DNA of 7,944 nt from Armatimonadota bacterium (lineage in GTDB: Bacteria; Armatimonadota; SYMT01), in assembly GCA_020696885.1 (NCBI GenBank), contig JAJFMS010000115.1, forward strand, positions 1 to 7,944. The letters run 5' to 3'. Under the pieces are notes generated by a model, which was not told where the DNA came from, did no database searches, and saw only the letters and a program-made list of their open reading frames with translations. Position 1 is the first letter of the stretch, and the number at the start of each line of letters is the position of its first letter. Positions 6,125-7,944 of this stretch are shown piece by piece. The position numbers and the translations under genes are program-made.

Positions 6125-6202
6125 TTCCTTTTTGAAATTGAAACTAGTTGTCCCACAGCTAGATGCAGCGAGGACGCAAATTGTGCAAAGCCAGCTTGCC
6201 GA

Positions 6203-7944
6203 TCAAGCGAACGAAAGACCCACGGAGCGATCGCGAGGTGCGATCGTCGTCGCGCTCCCCTGGCCGTGGTACGGGGTGGTAAGTCTCGGCCGGGGCAACT
6301 CCAGGGCCCGCAGCCAGGTCTCGAGCGCGGCCATCCGCATTACGAAGATCAGATCTTCGCCGCGTTCGCCCGCTCGCATTCGGGTGAGCCGGTCCCAGAA
6401 CGCTGCCGGATCCACGTAGCCTCGTTCCGCCACCCGAGAAGTCGCGCCGGGCCCGAAGGCCTCCTCGTAAACGTGCCAGTGGCGGCTCAGCTCGTCGTCG
6501 AACGCGGACGCGAAGTGGGTGGGCGCCGTCCGTTCTCGAATCACCTCCGGCAGGATGCCGTGCAGGCCGCGCCGGACGATCTGCTTACTGGCCGCGTACA
6601 GCTCGTTGCTGTGCGGATGGGGCTCGAATTTCTGCTCCTGGGGAACGGCCAGCAGAAACTCCTGGAGGCGCCGGTCTGCATAGGGGCGGCGCAGCTCCAC
6701 CGGCCAACCGTCCGCCCGGCGGGGCACCTCCGGGGGCGACAACTGGCGGTATTCTTGCTCGCGGCCCGGGCTGGCGAAGCGCTTCCGCCCCACCTCTTCC
6801 AGTGCCTGCTCGCGATAGCGCCGGGTGACGTCCTTCCCAAGCTCCAGCGGCATCCATTCGGGAAGACGGCTCTCCGGTCCATCATCGAAGTAGCGCCGGA
6901 TGGTCCGGCGGGCCGCGAAACCCTGGATCGCCGTCGGGAGGAGTGGCAGCAAACACATCTGCGTGGCCATTCCGGAGAGAGTCGAGTCGGGGAAGGTGCG
7001 GCGGAAACGCCGTAGGTAGCGGCGGAAGTCGCGGAAACGCCCCTGGCGAAGGAGGGAGTCGAAGACCCACCAGGAGCCGCGCACGCAGGCGTCCGCCACG
7101 TCCCCGGTAAGGAGCACCCGAACCCCGGCCCTGGCTGCCGACTGGAACAGGAGGTCGCTTTCACTGGTCCTGGCCAGGGGCGACGGTTGAAACCCGTCGG
7201 GAGCCAGGCGGAGCCAGCCGAAGAACTCCCCCTGCGGCCGGAAGAACTGCGCGGGAAATCCGTATTTCGCCTGGACGCTTTCGATCAGCGGGCGCTCGCC
7301 GCATTCCAGCCCATCGTAGTCCAGGCTGTAGCTGCGAAACCCGTGGTCCCGGGCTTTTCCTTCGCGGAACAGCTCCTGCGCCACGCACACGACGGACGAG
7401 GAGTCCAGCCCGCCGCTGAGCATCGCGCCCACGGGACCGGCGCTGCGCAGCCGGGACGAGACGGCCTGGGAGAACACGGCGCGGAAGTGCTCCGCGTACT
7501 CTTCGTTGCGGCGATACCGCAGCTCCCGCGGCGCCAGCTCCCAGTACTTCGCGAGGCGGCGGCCCCCCGCCTCGATTACCAGCACATGCGCCGGCGGCAG
7601 GGAATGGATCCCGTGGTAGAAGGTGGAGCCCCAATCCTTCTCGTTGCGCAGGAGATTCAACGGGGTCATGAAGCTCCGGAGGTGGTCTTCATCCGGGAGG
7701 ATCGGCGCGGAGGGGTCCTGAAAGAGCTGGTGGATCTCCGAGGCCGCGGCGAACACCCCGCCCGCATCCCGGTAGTAGAGCGGGCGCTCGCCGCTGGTGT
7801 CCCTGGCGCACACGAGCCGGTGCTGCCGGGGGTCCCAGAGCACGAACGCGAAGTCGCCGAGCAGCCGGCCGGGGGCCTTATCGCCCCACTTCTCGTACGC
7901 GAACAGCAGGATCTCGGCATCACAGGCGTCGGCGGGTAGCTCCG
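6203..7944 (-). CDS. Lasso peptide cyclase (asparagine synthetase B homologue), 5' end outside window
   Basis: Predicted to adenylate the side chain of core Asp8 and join it to the amino group of Gly1, the macrolactam-forming step of lasso maturation in the cytoplasm. The frame is open from 7942, so 579 residues are visible and roughly the first 70-80 are missing, including any N-terminal Cys of the glutaminase-like domain. Visible residues 1-90 match the end of the class II amidotransferase-like domain (DAEILL, GDFAFVLWD, ERPLYY). The synthetase domain follows, with the ATP-binding PP-loop SGGLDSS at visible 176-182, a C-terminal signature RRPYADRRLQEF near 418-429 and a Ser-Lys at 452-453. 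Where AsnB proteins usually have a G-GGDE-like loop, this one reads LLTGDVADACVRG (277-289), which is divergent. Taken alone it could be an ordinary asparagine synthetase; the two lasso precursors 94 nt downstream make cyclase much more likely. It ends with TGA at 6203. Confidence 0.9.
   Translation of the reverse strand, partial: ELPADACDAEILLFAYEKWGDKAPGRLLGDFAFVLWDPRQHRLVCARDTSGERPLYYRDAGGVFAAASEIHQLFQDPSAPILPDEDHLRSFMTPLNLLRNEKDWGSTFYHGIHSLPPAHVLVIEAGGRRLAKYWELAPRELRYRRNEEYAEHFRAVFSQAVSSRLRSAGPVGAMLSGGLDSSSVVCVAQELFREGKARDHGFRSYSLDYDGLECGERPLIESVQAKYGFPAQFFRPQGEFFGWLRLAPDGFQPSPLARTSESDLLFQSAARAGVRVLLTGDVADACVRGSWWVFDSLLRQGRFRDFRRYLRRFRRTFPDSTLSGMATQMCLLPLLPTAIQGFAARRTIRRYFDDGPESRLPEWMPLELGKDVTRRYREQALEEVGRKRFASPGREQEYRQLSPPEVPRRADGWPVELRRPYADRRLQEFLLAVPQEQKFEPHPHSNELYAASKQIVRRGLHGILPEVIRERTAPTHFASAFDDELSRHWHVYEEAFGPGATSRVAERGYVDPAAFWDRLTRMRAGERGEDLIFVMRMAALETWLRALELPRPRLTTPYHGQGSATTIAPRDRSVGLSFA

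Noticed and set aside
6109..6156. Upstream ATG that would lengthen precursor copy 2 by 16 residues
   Set aside because: The extension runs through the strong Shine-Dalgarno and is absent from the paralogue.
6180..6206. Possible promoter for precursor copy 2: TTGATC, 15-nt spacer, CACAAT (minus strand)
   Set aside because: Both hexamers match the consensus at only 4 of 6 positions and the spacer is short; too weak to call.
6227..6246. GCGATCGC octamer (also at 761-768) and a 7-bp inverted repeat inside the end of the cyclase gene
   Set aside because: Two copies are expected by chance in GC-rich DNA, and the repeat is coding; no link to cyanobacterial HIP1 is warranted.
6203..7944. Housekeeping asparagine synthetase
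   Set aside because: Immediate linkage to two lasso precursors and an exporter, and the divergent second loop, favour a cyclase role.

Overview
The window carries most of a lasso-peptide (RiPP) biosynthetic operon. Every gene I can support lies on the minus strand, so transcription runs from position 7944 towards 1. The DNA is very GC-rich. A transporter, a periplasmic-type VKOR/thioredoxin protein and a proteobacterial-style lasso leader together suggest a high-GC Gram-negative bacterium (for example Gemmatimonadota, Proteobacteria or Acidobacteriota). The phylum cannot be fixed from this sequence.

In transcription order the layout is as follows. (1) A lasso cyclase of the asparagine-synthetase B type (6203 to beyond 7944), with its N-terminus outside the window. 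(2) Two paralogous lasso precursor genes, 5911-6108 and 5605-5805, separated by 105 nt that hold a perfect 14-bp hairpin. (3) A 249-nt gap with compact hairpins. (4) An exporter-type ABC transporter with fused membrane and ATPase domains (3568-5355). (5) Ten bases later, a TPR-containing O-GlcNAc-transferase-like (GT41/SPINDLY) glycosyltransferase (1749-3557). (6) Overlapping it by an ATGA, a VKOR-thioredoxin fusion (928-1752). (7) After a hairpin, a 177-residue single-pass membrane protein of unknown function (325-858). (8) The first 54 codons of another gene that leaves the window at position 1.

The proposed pathway is this. The precursors have a 20/21-residue leader matching the lasso pattern W-x2-P-x-(V/L)-x3-G-x5-T, with Thr at -2, followed by a 45-residue core. 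The core starts with Gly1 and has Asp8 as the only acidic residue at positions 7-9, so an 8-residue macrolactam is expected. A leader peptidase and an RRE protein (B2/B1) are needed but not visible; they probably lie just outside. The cyclase would close the ring and the ABC protein would export the product.

The unusual part is the combination. The cores are far longer than the usual 15-26 residues of lasso peptides. Both carry a conserved Cys pair 16-17 residues apart in the tail, and the same transcription unit encodes a plausible disulfide-forming system and a protein O-glycosyltransferase. I infer a long-tailed, disulfide-bridged and possibly glycosylated lasso peptide family.
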